From Soehngenia sp. (GTDB lineage: Bacteria > Bacillota > Clostridia > Tissierellales > Tissierellaceae): DNA of 64,000 bases. Positions 25,597 through 34,518 of the stretch are shown here, piece by piece (the first letter of the stretch is position 1; every line of letters begins with the position of its first letter). Position numbers and translations under genes: made by a program. A model generated the notes under the pieces. It did no database searches and was not told the origin of the DNA. It was given only the letters and a program-made list of their open reading frames with translations. The DNA lies in NCBI GenBank assembly GCA_024637045.1, contig JAGXFX010000015.1, positions 54,501 to 118,500 of the forward strand, given 5' to 3'.

Positions 25597-26604
25597 ATGG
25601 AAAATAAAAGAGAATTAATGAAAAAAGTATTTAATAATGAGAAGGCAGACAGAGTGCCGATAGGATTCTGGTATCATTATGTACCACCTATGGATCATTT
25701 TAGATCTTTGGAAGATCAGGATGTATTGGATCAAGTAATCCAGGGACATAAAAAGATGTATGAAGAAATGAAGCCCGACTTTGTAAAAATAATGTCTGAT
25801 GGTTTCTTTGGTCACCCAAGTGTAAACAATACTAAGATAGAAACTGGAGAAGATCTAAAAAAAATCAAATCAGTAGGACCTGAGCATCCCTGGATTACAG
25901 AGCAGGTGAAATATGTCAAGGAGGTAAACAAATACTTCCATGATGAAGTTTATACATTCTACAGCATATTTTCACCATTGCACTGCATAAGACTGTACTT
26001 CGAAGAATATGAAGATGATAATAAAAAGTTTCCAAGGTTGTTCCTAGAAAATCCAGAGGCAATGAGCAACGCTGCCGAAGAGATTGCAAAAGATATTGAT
26101 ATTCTAATCGAAAAACTCTTCAAGGAAGTAGACATCGATGGAATCTATTATTCTGTGCAACAGGTCCAGGACGAAAGAGCAGACAAGGAATTCCATGAGA
26201 AGTATGTACATCCAACAGATCTTCATACGCTGAATTCAATTAAAAAGCATAGTAAAGACAACATTCTTCATATCTGTGGATATGGAGAGTATACGAATGA
26301 CCTGGAGCTCTTCAAGGACTATGATTTCAATATTATCAACTGGGCTACCCATACTGAGAACACAAACCTAAAAGAAGGTAAGGAATATTTTGATGGGAAG
26401 GTAGTAATAGGAGGATTTGATAATAATCCAGGTACACTGCTTGACACCGGTTCTGAGGAAGAGGTTGAGAATTACATCAAAAATATGCTGGAAGAAGTTG
26501 GTACAGCAGGTGTAGTTATCGGAGCAGATTGCACTATAAGCCCTACAATACCAGTAGAAAGATTTGAATTTATAAGAGAATTGGGCAAAAAATATGCAAA
26601 ATAG
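25597..26604 (+). CDS. URO-D superfamily protein with zinc H-x-C...C motif (copy 2)
   Basis: A 335-residue paralogue of the protein at 17263-18216. It shows the same zinc-type pattern: H225 and C227 in LHICGYGEY and C312 in GADCT, a pattern found in MtaA/MtbA/CmuA-type methyltransferases. The start is the ATG at 25597 after AGAGGAGG; the frame extends upstream to 25570 into the kinase gene but without a ribosome site. It is the last gene of the cluster and is followed by two hairpins. Two divergent copies in one operon suggest two steps, or a heteromer, acting on the imported compound. The reaction is unknown. Confidence 0.8.
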   Translation: MENKRELMKKVFNNEKADRVPIGFWYHYVPPMDHFRSLEDQDVLDQVIQGHKKMYEEMKPDFVKIMSDGFFGHPSVNNTKIETGEDLKKIKSVGPEHPWITEQVKYVKEVNKYFHDEVYTFYSIFSPLHCIRLYFEEYEDDNKKFPRLFLENPEAMSNAAEEIAKDIDILIEKLFKEVDIDGIYYSVQQVQDERADKEFHEKYVHPTDLHTLNSIKKHSKDNILHICGYGEYTNDLELFKDYDFNIINWATHTENTNLKEGKEYFDGKVVIGGFDNNPGTLLDTGSEEEVENYIKNMLEEVGTAGVVIGADCTISPTIPVERFEFIRELGKKYAK

Positions 26605-26630
26605 ATAGCCCCTTAATAGATGAGCATTCT

Positions 26631-26683
26631 GCAACCATAAGGTTGCAAAATCAATGGAGACGAATAACCGTCTCCGTTGATTT
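26631..26683 (+). terminator. Tandem hairpins closing the catabolic cluster
   Basis: Hairpin 1 is GCAACC-ATAA-GGTTGC (26631-26646). Hairpin 2 is a 15-bp stem, AAATCAATGGAGACG with CGTCTCCGTTGATTT (26648-26683). The sequence after it is GTAAC, so the T-run is only the three T of the stem end. It is likely a 3' end, though not a textbook terminator. Confidence 0.6.
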
Positions 26684-26782
26684 GTAACACAGAAAGTCAG
26701 ATTCAACGATATATTAAATATACATTATTTCAGATCTCCTGGAATGAGCGATAGAAAAATACATGATAAAGAGGAGGACTTT

Positions 26783-27808
26783 ATGTCAAAGAATGCTAAT
26801 ATTCAAAACAAGATTCACAGTTTAAAGGGCCTAATAGGTCAAACTCCATTACTTCAGATTGATTTCAAGTACAAGGGTGAACCTAGAAAGTTATTTGTAA
26901 AAGCTGAGCATTATAATCTTACTGGCAGTATCAAGGATAGAATGGCTCTACATGTCCTGGAAAAATCCTATAAGGAGAATCTTATTAAAGAAGGGGACAG
27001 CATCGCTGAAGCAACTAGTGGCAATACTGGAATAGCTTTTTCAGCTATTGGAACAGCACTTGGAAACAAGGTGACAATATGCATGCCAGATTGGATGAGC
27101 GAAGAGAGAAAGAAGCTGATAACGGCATTTGGCGCTGAAATAAAGCTTGTTAGCAAAGAAGAGGGTGGGTTTTTAGGTTGTATAGCCATGACAGAAGACC
27201 TTAAAAAAGAAAGTGATTGTGTATTCCTTCCTTATCAATTTTCAAATAAATATAATATTGAAGCTCATTATATGACAACGGGACCGGAAATTTGGGAGCA
27301 GTTGGAAAAAATCAATCTTAAACCTGATGCTGTTGTCGCTGGAGTTGGAACAGGCGGTACAGTTATGGGAATAGGTAAATACTTAAGGAAAATGAACCCG
27401 GATGTTAAGGTATACCCACTTGAACCATCAAACTCGCCGACCTTAAGTACAGGTCATAAGGTTGGTAAACACCGAATCCAGGGAATTTCCGATGACTTTA
27501 TCCCAGATATAGTGGACAAGAATTTCCTTGACGAGGTGGTTTCAGTCGATGATGGGGACGCTATAATAATGGCACAAAAGCTTGCCGCTGTACTTGGATT
27601 GGGAGTAGGCATTTCATCAGGTGCAAATTTCCTAGGTGCCTTAATAGCTCAGGAGAAGCTAGGCAAGGATAGCACCGTTGTTACAGTATTTTCAGATGAC
27701 AACAAGAAATATCTAAGCACAGATCTAATGAATGAGGAGCCTGTAAAGCCAGGATTTTTGTCAACTGATATTGAGCTGATTGATGTTGTATCCTTTAGAT
27801 ACGAGTAA
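26783..27808 (+). CDS. PLP-dependent cysteine-synthase-family protein
   Basis: A 341-residue fold-type II PLP enzyme of the cysteine synthase / cystathionine beta-synthase group. The PLP lysine is K51 in TGSIKDRMA. The substrate loop is [11 protein letters not shown], and [12 protein letters not shown] binds the PLP phosphate. The last 30-40 residues ([13 protein letters not shown] onward) extend beyond the core. I chose the ATG at 26783 after GAGGAGG; a 13-codon extension upstream lacks a site. The likely reaction replaces the O-acetyl or O-phospho group of a serine derivative with sulfide. Other beta-replacement or beta-elimination reactions are possible. The gene stands alone, with no cysE beside it. 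Confidence 0.88.
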   Translation: MSKNANIQNKIHSLKGLIGQTPLLQIDFKYKGEPRKLFVKAEHYNLTGSIKDRMALHVLEKSYKENLIKEGDSIAEATSGNTGIAFSAIGTALGNKVTICMPDWMSEERKKLITAFGAEIKLVSKEEGGFLGCIAMTEDLKKESDCVFLPYQFSNKYNIEAHYMTTGPEIWEQLEKINLKPDAVVAGVGTGGTVMGIGKYLRKMNPDVKVYPLEPSNSPTLSTGHKVGKHRIQGISDDFIPDIVDKNFLDEVVSVDDGDAIIMAQKLAAVLGLGVGISSGANFLGALIAQEKLGKDSTVVTVFSDDNKKYLSTDLMNEEPVKPGFLSTDIELIDVVSFRYE

Positions 27809-27915
27809 TCAGAATATCTTAATATTTGTTTTGCCTCCCTTGGAATATGAGACTTGCAACGGAGAGTAAAAACATATAGAATAAAGATAGAGGTAAAATA
27901 TTGGAGGAAAAAAAT

Positions 27916-28017
27916 ATGCATATACGAGACAAGAAGAAAATTACAATGATAATAGTAATAGTCATAGCATTTGCAATGATTGCACCATTGCTTCTTAATG
28001 CCTTGTACTACATTTAA
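27916..28017 (+). CDS. Small single-span membrane peptide, 33 residues
   Basis: A short frame with an excellent TTGGAGG site seven to eight bases before the ATG and a terminator directly after it. The product has a basic N-terminus (MHIRDKKKI) followed by one hydrophobic segment of about 22 residues, so it should span the membrane once with its N-terminus inside. Size and shape resemble small Firmicutes proteins such as Prli42 and DUF4044, but I cannot show homology by eye. It is a separate transcription unit upstream of the Lon-like protease gene. Confidence 0.6.
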   Translation: MHIRDKKKITMIIVIVIAFAMIAPLLLNALYYI

Positions 28018-28045
28018 TCAACTTAACAAAAGAATAAGCTATGTG

Positions 28046-28071
28046 AACCAGACCCCGTGTCTGGTTTTTTT
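28046..28071 (+). terminator. Intrinsic terminator after the small membrane-peptide gene
   Basis: AACCAGAC with GTCTGGTT, a five-base loop, and a run of seven T. Its presence supports the 33-codon gene being a real unit. Confidence 0.85.
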
Positions 28072-28104
28072 CTGTCCAAAAAAGATAAAAGCTCTTCTAA
28101 ATTA

Positions 28105-28133
28105 TTGGTATTGCAAGATTTCCTGGGTATAAG
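28105..28133 (+). promoter_or_regulatory. Predicted promoter of the Lon-like gene
   Basis: TTGGTA, 17-base spacer, TATAAG, with the start codon 36 bases downstream. Confidence 0.5.
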
Positions 28134-28168
28134 CAGTTTAGGTAGTACTCAAATTGGGAGGGATAATA

Positions 28169-30508
28169 ATGAAGGACAAGTTTAGACTGAAGCCAGAAGA
28201 ACTGACAAGTATTTGCAGTCAGGAAGATCTGGAATTTGAAACGACTGAAAATATGAATACACTAAGAGGGATTATCGGCCAGGACAGAGGAACTCAAGCA
28301 CTTGGATTTGGACTTAAAATCAAGAAAAAAGGCTACAATATCTACGTATCAGGTTTAAGTGGTACAGGTAGGAGTACATTTACCTATTCCATTGCAGAAG
28401 GATATTCAAAAAAAGAGCCGGTTCCATTGGACTGGATTTATGTTTATAATTTTAATAGGAAAGAATCACCCAAGGCGCTTTCATTCAAGCCTGGACATGG
28501 CAAAGAGTTCAAAAAAGAATTAGAAGAATTCATTGAGCATTTACGAAAAACAATACCAGAGACATTTGCGGGAATAGAATATGAAACTAGAAAGAATGAT
28601 GTCCTCAGAATTTTCAATCAGAAAAAAGGCGATGTTCTAAAGAAACTTAATGAGAAATCAGCTGAATTCGGGTTTGTGTATACCCCTAGTGAGCAGGGAC
28701 TTGTTTCAATACCTATGAAGGATGGAAAACCTATCAATGAAGAAGAATATGCGGATCTTTCAATAGAGGATAGGGAAGATATGATGGGGAAGTATGAGGA
28801 GCTTAGAATAGCAACTGTAGAGGAATTCAATGACCTTAGACTTCTGGATGAAGAACTGGCTGATAACATGAGTCAGCTTGATCAGAATGTGGTGTTGGAA
28901 ATAATCAAATATGATATTAAAAAGCTTATGGACAAATACGGAGACAGAGCTGCAACTGCAATATATCTTAATGAACTGGAAAAAGATATTTTGGAGAACC
29001 TAGGCAAGTTCAAGAATAAAAATGCTCCTAAAAACATCTCCTTGTTTGAAATGCCTACAGGAAATGACGAGAATTTTTTTATTAGGTACAAGGTGAATTT
29101 ATTTGTAGATAACAGTCAGCTTGAAAATGCTCCAATTATCAATGAGTCAAATCCAATTTATAATAATTTGATGGGTCACATAGAATACAAAAGCCAGATG
29201 GGTGTTCTGACCACTGATTTCACACAGATCAAGTCAGGTTCGCTTCACCAGGCCAACGGAGGATATATAATCTTTCAAATGAAAGAAATACTAAATAATC
29301 CCATATCATGGGAAATGCTAAAAAGATCCTTGAAAACAAATGAAATAAATATTGAAAACTACAACAGACTGATGGGAATGGCTGTAACAGCGACATTGAA
29401 ACCGGAACCAATACCTCTAGATGTAAAAGTCATAATAATAGGCGATGACTACACCTACAGTGTTCTTTACAATTATGATGATGACTTCAGGAAATTGTTC
29501 AAGGTGATGGCTGACTTTGATATTGAAATGGAAAAAAGCAGCGAAAATTTGAAGAGAATGGGCGAATTTATTGCCAACCATTGCGAGGAAAGCAATATCA
29601 AACACTTTGAGAAGTTGGCTGTAGCAAGGATAATTGAGTACAGTACCAGGCTGGCTGGACACCAGGACAAATTAAGCACACAATTCAATCAAATAATTGA
29701 GATACTATATGAGGCTGATTTCTGGGCGACTGAAGAAGGATCTGACCTTGTGTATGAGAAGCATGTTAAAAAGGCTATAGAAGAAAAGATTTATCGTTCC
29801 AATAAGTACGAGCAGAAGCTAAATGAAATGTTCCTGGAAGGGGTACTCCTTATTGATATAGACGGAGAGAAAGTTGGACAGATAAACGGACTTGCAGTCA
29901 TGGGAACCGGTGAATACAGTTTTGGTAAACCAAGCAGAATAACTGCTACGGTATACAGTGGAGAAGAAGGAGTAATAAACATTGAAAGAGAAGCAAAGCA
30001 AAGTGGCCGTATCCATGACAAGGGAGTTCTTATTCTAAGTGGCTACCTTGGTCAACGATATGCAAGAAAACGACCTCTTGGAATAAGTATAGGCCTTGGA
30101 TTTGAGCAAAGTTATTCAATGATTGATGGTGATAGTGCATCAAGTACTGAACTTTATGCAATTCTTTCATCAATGGCGGATGTACCCATTAAGCAGTATC
30201 TTGCTGTTACTGGGTCCGTAAATCAGAAAGGTGAGGTTCAGCCAATTGGGGGAGTCAATGAAAAAATTGAAGGCTTCTATCAGGTATGCAAATTAATTGG
30301 GCTTACTGGAAAACAGGGTGTTGTGATACCAAGGACTAACGTTAAAAATCTTGTGCTGAGAGAAGATGTTATCGAAGCAATAGAGAAAGGAGATTTTCAT
30401 ATCTATGCAATAGATAATGTTGAAGAAGGAATTCAGATTTTGACGGATAAAACGATTGAAGAACTGGATGAAATCATCAACAGGAAACTCGATGAAATCA
30501 GCAACTAA
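28169..30508 (+). CDS. Lon-like ATP-dependent protease (AAA_32 / LonC-type)
   Basis: A 779-residue cytoplasmic protease that unfolds and degrades proteins. The N-terminal AAA part has Walker A GLSGTGRST (residues 62-70). A long helical insert, residues about 120-290, lies where classic Lon has none. The C-terminal serine-lysine protease domain has S656 in DGDSASS and K699 in GGVNEKIEG, 43 residues apart as in Lon. The ATP-binding part looks reduced relative to classic Lon. The start is the ATG at 28169, nine bases after GGGAGGG; an in-frame TTG upstream includes the ribosome site itself. It is monocistronic with its own promoter. Targets are unknown. Confidence 0.9.
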   Translation: MKDKFRLKPEELTSICSQEDLEFETTENMNTLRGIIGQDRGTQALGFGLKIKKKGYNIYVSGLSGTGRSTFTYSIAEGYSKKEPVPLDWIYVYNFNRKESPKALSFKPGHGKEFKKELEEFIEHLRKTIPETFAGIEYETRKNDVLRIFNQKKGDVLKKLNEKSAEFGFVYTPSEQGLVSIPMKDGKPINEEEYADLSIEDREDMMGKYEELRIATVEEFNDLRLLDEELADNMSQLDQNVVLEIIKYDIKKLMDKYGDRAATAIYLNELEKDILENLGKFKNKNAPKNISLFEMPTGNDENFFIRYKVNLFVDNSQLENAPIINESNPIYNNLMGHIEYKSQMGVLTTDFTQIKSGSLHQANGGYIIFQMKEILNNPISWEMLKRSLKTNEINIENYNRLMGMAVTATLKPEPIPLDVKVIIIGDDYTYSVLYNYDDDFRKLFKVMADFDIEMEKSSENLKRMGEFIANHCEESNIKHFEKLAVARIIEYSTRLAGHQDKLSTQFNQIIEILYEADFWATEEGSDLVYEKHVKKAIEEKIYRSNKYEQKLNEMFLEGVLLIDIDGEKVGQINGLAVMGTGEYSFGKPSRITATVYSGEEGVINIEREAKQSGRIHDKGVLILSGYLGQRYARKRPLGISIGLGFEQSYSMIDGDSASSTELYAILSSMADVPIKQYLAVTGSVNQKGEVQPIGGVNEKIEGFYQVCKLIGLTGKQGVVIPRTNVKNLVLREDVIEAIEKGDFHIYAIDNVEEGIQILTDKTIEELDEIINRKLDEISN

Positions 30509-30562
30509 TATGTTTAGTTTAAGCGAAAACAAAAATGAGAGTAGAGAAAACAGGAGGATGAC

Positions 30563-31756
30563 ATGACATATAATTTTGATGAAATTATTGATAGAAGCGG
30601 AACTTATTCGGCAAAATGGGACGATGATGTACAAAAAGAACTCTTTGGAAAATCAGGACTCCTTCCATACTGGGTTGCCGACATGGAGTTCAAAGCAGCT
30701 CCAGAGATTCTGGATGCTCTTAGCAAAAGAGTTGAACATGGAATATTTGGATATACAGCAAGACCATCAGAATATTATCAGTTGGTGATAGACTGGACAA
30801 AAAAGAGATTTGGATGGGATATTAAAAGAGAATGGATGCTTTTTACACCAGGAATAGTGCCAGGAACCAATTATGTAATACAGGCTCTTACAGAGGAAGG
30901 TGAAGGTGTAATAATAAACGAGCCTGTTTATTATCCATTTTCAAAGAGTATCAAGGAAAATGGAAGAGAAGTCGTGAATTCGCCTCTCTATTTAAAAGAC
31001 AACCGATATTACATTGACTTTGAGGATTTTAAAGCAAAAGCAAAGGATCCAAACAACAAATTGTTTGTTCTTTGTAGTCCACACAATCCAGTTTCAAGGG
31101 TCTGGTCAGAGAATGAGCTTAGAAAAGTTGGTGAAATCTGTCTTGAAAACAATGTATACATTTTGGCGGATGAAATTCATAATGACCTGGTTTTAGGGAA
31201 TAACAAGCATACCATGTTTGCATTAATAGACAAAAGATTTGAAGAGATTTCAATTACTGCTACATCGACCACAAAGACCTTTAACCTTGCGGGATTCTAC
31301 GCTTCAAATATAATAATTCCAAATAAAGCAATAAGAGATAAGGTAGAAAAGGTTCTTTTAAAGAATAGCATTGGCAGTCAAGGACCATTAAGTGTTGAAG
31401 CTGTTATTGCAGCATACAGATATGGAGAACCTTGGCTTGAGGAGTTATTGAAGTATCTGCAGGAGAATGTTGTTTTTACAAGAAAATATCTGAAAGAAAG
31501 ACTACCTGATATAGATTTTACTGATACAGAGGGGACTTACCTTATGTGGATTGACTTCAGAGCATATGAAAAGGATGGAAATATTTTGGAGAAGGTTCTT
31601 GTCGAAAGGGGTGGAGTTGCACTTGATGGAGGCACCTGGTTCGGCGATGGTGGAGATGGATTTATGAGGCTTAATATTGCCACTCCAAGGAAGTTTCTAG
31701 AAGAGGGACTTGATAGAATTGCAAAGGCTATTGAGGAAGAGTATATTACCAACTAA
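30563..31756 (+). CDS. patB: MalY/PatB-family aminotransferase (cystathionine beta-lyase type)
   Basis: Fold-type I PLP enzyme of 397 residues. It probably splits cystathionine or cysteine S-conjugates to homocysteine or thiol, pyruvate and ammonia. The PLP lysine is K238 in TSTTKTFNLAG. Other family marks are LPYWVADMEFKAAPEIL at the start, CSPHNPVSRVW and ADEIHNDLV. The ATG follows AGGAGGATGAC. The gene follows the Lon-like gene by 54 bases and may be read from the same transcript, although the jobs differ. It ends at a repeat island without a clear terminator. Confidence 0.9.
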   Translation: MTYNFDEIIDRSGTYSAKWDDDVQKELFGKSGLLPYWVADMEFKAAPEILDALSKRVEHGIFGYTARPSEYYQLVIDWTKKRFGWDIKREWMLFTPGIVPGTNYVIQALTEEGEGVIINEPVYYPFSKSIKENGREVVNSPLYLKDNRYYIDFEDFKAKAKDPNNKLFVLCSPHNPVSRVWSENELRKVGEICLENNVYILADEIHNDLVLGNNKHTMFALIDKRFEEISITATSTTKTFNLAGFYASNIIIPNKAIRDKVEKVLLKNSIGSQGPLSVEAVIAAYRYGEPWLEELLKYLQENVVFTRKYLKERLPDIDFTDTEGTYLMWIDFRAYEKDGNILEKVLVERGGVALDGGTWFGDGGDGFMRLNIATPRKFLEEGLDRIAKAIEEEYITN

Positions 31757-32105
31757 CAGCGAACAGTGAACAACGAACAGTGCAAGAGCAGTTTATTGTA
31801 AGACAAGCAGATACTAGCTAATAGTTAAGATCTAAGAAGTAAGAATCAAGAAAATCACGAAAAACTAGGGTCTAGGACTCTTCGATATTCCCAGAGAGAC
31901 AATAATTTTGTAGCCCTGAGTTAAACGAAGGATCTTGGACCCCTTTTTATTTCTATTTTTTTCTGACCTCTTAGTTATTACTTAAAAATTTACTCTTTCC
32001 ATTGTGAATTGCTTGTGCCCGGCGATAGAATTTCTAAAATTTTAATTTTTTTGAATTTCATCGAGGGGGTATGAACCGTGAATTGAGAATTGGAAAATGA
32101 ATATC
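31757..32105. repeat. Intergenic repeat island 3
   Basis: No gene is apparent in these 349 bases. In order it holds a GAACAGTGAACAACGAACAGTG run (31760-31782), a TAAGAAGTAAGAA-type run, a module-2 element bounded by GGGTCTAGGACTC and GATCTTGGACCCC (31868-31943), the complementary CTCTTAGTTATTACTT run, and a minus-strand module-1 hairpin (32016-32071) followed by GTGAATTGAGAATTG. Confidence 0.7.
32016..32071 (-). repeat. Module-1 hairpin repeat, variant A
   Basis: This is the reverse complement of the copy at 276-330 with only a few differences, and it has the same CGAT/ATCG and GAAATTC-type arms. It lies 34 bases downstream of an SLH-protein gene that ends at 32106 on the minus strand. Confidence 0.75.
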
Positions 32106-32732
32106 CTATTCATTTGTTTCCTTCTCTTCTTCATAAGATTTAAGATCAAGTCCCAAAACTTCTGCAAGTGTTAGCGGACTTCCCTTCTTATTTAGATTCA
32201 GTGCATTAAATGTCATTTCTGCCATGGTTTTTCTAAGGAGATAACCATCAGGATTTACATTTATATCTTCCATCAGTCCTAATTTATTGGAAATTTCAGG
32301 TACTGAATCATATAGTCCTGATTCTTCGCGATAGTCAAGTACTCTCAATAGCAGGACCTGGAAGTCTCTTACCTTAACATTACGACCAAATCCAAAATTT
32401 TCGTCATTCATTCCTATAATTAGATTCTTATCCACTGCCCATTGAATAAATCCGTGGTAGTAGGTATTGTCTTCATCCAGGTCATCGAAATCTGCAGGAA
32501 GAAGATAAGTTGTAGCTTTGTTTTCTTCCTTGTATAATCTACTAATGAGAACAACCATATCCTGTCTTTTCAAGTAATTGTAAAGCATCAGGTTTCCGTT
32601 GCTGTCTCCTTTTAAAACCCCGAGTTCCTTAAGAACTTCCGGAGGTGTCATGTTTTGTGCGAATGCTGCTGAACCGGAAATAAGGGAGATGAACATAAGT
32701 GATACCAATAAAAGTAATGCAATTTTTTTCAC
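32106..32732 (-). CDS. Exported protein with degenerate S-layer homology repeats
   Basis: A 208-residue secreted protein. It has a signal peptide (MKKIALLLLVSLMFISLISG ... AFA, residues 1-26), then SLH-like repeats: a first with LKELGVLKGDSNGNLMLYNYLKRQDMV, a second with FIQWAVDKNLIIGMNDENFGF, and a third with LGLMEDINVNPDGYLLRKTMAEMTFNAL. The TRAE-type core of SLH is poorly kept. The C-terminus is acidic (EEEKETNE). I take the GTG at 32730-32732 as start, eight bases after AGGGGA; a TTG two codons earlier is too close to it. It may bind secondary cell-wall polymer. The function is otherwise unknown. Confidence 0.7.
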   Translation of the reverse strand: MKKIALLLLVSLMFISLISGSAAFAQNMTPPEVLKELGVLKGDSNGNLMLYNYLKRQDMVVLISRLYKEENKATTYLLPADFDDLDEDNTYYHGFIQWAVDKNLIIGMNDENFGFGRNVKVRDFQVLLLRVLDYREESGLYDSVPEISNKLGLMEDINVNPDGYLLRKTMAEMTFNALNLNKKGSPLTLAEVLGLDLKSYEEEKETNE

Positions 32733-32817
32733 TAACAATTCCCCTTTTCATATTTAATCCTATCTATAGTATACAATGAAAAAGTTAAGGTCGATATTAA
32801 GTTATCATGACAAAGTA

Positions 32818-32846
32818 TTGAAGCCAACGCTTTAATAGTGTAAAAT
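32818..32846 (+). promoter_or_regulatory. Predicted promoter of pyrG
   Basis: TTGAAG, 17-base spacer, TAAAAT, about 44 bases before the pyrG start codon. There is no GGGC start that would suggest the reiterative CTP-sensing attenuation known in some Firmicutes. Confidence 0.6.
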
Positions 32847-32889
32847 ATTAACGTTAGGAACTATTAAGAATATCTCGGGAGGAAACTTT

Positions 32890-34494
32890 ATGGTAACCAA
32901 GTATATTTTCGTAACTGGAGGTGTAGTATCTTCTTTAGGGAAGGGAATAACCGCTGCCAGTATTGGGCAGTTGTTAAAAAGCCGTGGTCTGAATGTTACA
33001 ATTCAGAAATTCGACCCATATATAAATGTCGATCCTGGAACTTTGAGTCCATATCAACATGGGGAGGTTTTTGTAACTGAGGACGGTGCAGAGACTGACC
33101 TGGATCTGGGTCATTATGAAAGATTTATTGACGAAAATCTTACAAAACACAACAGTGTAACATCAGGTTCGGTGTACTGGACGGTTATATCAAAGGAAAG
33201 AAAAGGCGACTATGAGGGAAAAACTGTTCAGGTAATACCTCATATAACAAATGAGATTAAAGACAGGATTATTCGTACATCAAGATATCAACCACTCGAT
33301 GTGGTCATCACGGAGATTGGTGGTACTGTAGGGGATATTGAATCTTTGCCGTTTATGGAAGCCATCAGACAGATTAAGCACGATGTTGGTAAGGAAAATG
33401 TAATGTATATTCATGTTACCCTTATACCATATCTATCAAAAGCTGGAGAATTAAAGACCAAGCCAACTCAGCACAGTGTCAAGGAATTGAGAAGCATTGG
33501 AATACATCCGGATGCATTGATATGCAGAACTGAAAAGCCTCTTGTAAGAGAGTTAAAGGAAAAGATTGCCCTGTTCTGTGATTTGGAGGTTGATGGTGTA
33601 ATTGAGAATATGGATTCAGACAGTATCTACAATGTCCCAAGGATGATGGAGGAACAGGGTCTGGGCAAGCTTGTTGTAAGGCAACTTGGACTCCAATGCA
33701 ACGAAGTAGATCTTTCCATGTGGGATAATCTTGTTGATAAGATGGGAAAAATAGACAAGACAACAAGGATAGCTCTTGTTGGCAAGTATGTAGAATTGAA
33801 GGATGCATATCTTTCTGTTTACGAAGCATTAACACATGGCGGAATCGCAAATGGCACTGAAGTTGAAATAGACTGGATAAATGCTGAAGATGTCAATGAC
33901 CAGAATGCAGAAACAATTCTTGGAAATGCTGATGGAATTCTTGTTCCTGGTGGGTTCGGTCACAGAGGTATTGAAGGAAAGATATCGGCAATTCGATATG
34001 CAAGAGAGAAGAGGATACCATATTTGGGATTATGTCTTGGGATGCAATTGGCTTGTGTGGAACTGGCAAGAAACAATGCAGGACTCCATGGTGCACACAG
34101 CACGGAACTTGATGAGAACACACCACATCCGGTTATTTATATAATGCCAGATCAAAAAAATGTAAGCAATATTGGTGGCACATTAAGACTTGGATCATAT
34201 CCTTGTGAATTAGGTCAAGGAACATTGGCAAGGGAAATTTATGGAAGTGATATTATTACCGAGAGACACAGACATAGATATGAATTCAACAATGAATACA
34301 GAAATGCTTTGGAAGATGCAGGAATGGTATTTTCAGGGCTATCTCCTGATAATAGCCTCGTTGAAGTGGTGGAGTTGAAGAATCATCCTTGGTTTGTGGG
34401 AGTCCAGTATCATCCTGAATTCAAGTCAAGACCTACAAGACCACATCCATTGTTTAGCTCATTTATAGAAGCTGCACTTAATAATTCTCAATGA
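32890..34494 (+). CDS. pyrG: CTP synthase
   Basis: Converts UTP to CTP with glutamine and ATP; 534 residues, the normal length. The N-terminal synthetase domain begins [22 protein letters not shown], with the P-loop-like GKGITAAS and the magnesium-site segment [17 protein letters not shown]. The C-terminal class I glutamine amidotransferase domain has C382 in GLCLGMQLA and the His-Glu pair in QYHPEF. The ATG follows GGGAGGAAA. It is monocistronic with a strong terminator. Confidence 0.98.
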   Translation: MVTKYIFVTGGVVSSLGKGITAASIGQLLKSRGLNVTIQKFDPYINVDPGTLSPYQHGEVFVTEDGAETDLDLGHYERFIDENLTKHNSVTSGSVYWTVISKERKGDYEGKTVQVIPHITNEIKDRIIRTSRYQPLDVVITEIGGTVGDIESLPFMEAIRQIKHDVGKENVMYIHVTLIPYLSKAGELKTKPTQHSVKELRSIGIHPDALICRTEKPLVRELKEKIALFCDLEVDGVIENMDSDSIYNVPRMMEEQGLGKLVVRQLGLQCNEVDLSMWDNLVDKMGKIDKTTRIALVGKYVELKDAYLSVYEALTHGGIANGTEVEIDWINAEDVNDQNAETILGNADGILVPGGFGHRGIEGKISAIRYAREKRIPYLGLCLGMQLACVELARNNAGLHGAHSTELDENTPHPVIYIMPDQKNVSNIGGTLRLGSYPCELGQGTLAREIYGSDIITERHRHRYEFNNEYRNALEDAGMVFSGLSPDNSLVEVVELKNHPWFVGVQYHPEFKSRPTRPHPLFSSFIEAALNNSQ

Positions 34495-34495
34495 C

Positions 34496-34517
34496 AAAGC
34501 TCCCTTGCGGGAGCTTT
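34496..34517. terminator. Terminator between pyrG and the convergent permease gene
   Basis: A 9-bp stem AAAGCTCCC with GGGAGCTTT and a TTGC loop. It ends one base before the minus-strand gene's stop codon, so it serves both directions. Confidence 0.85.
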
Positions 34518-34518
34518 C

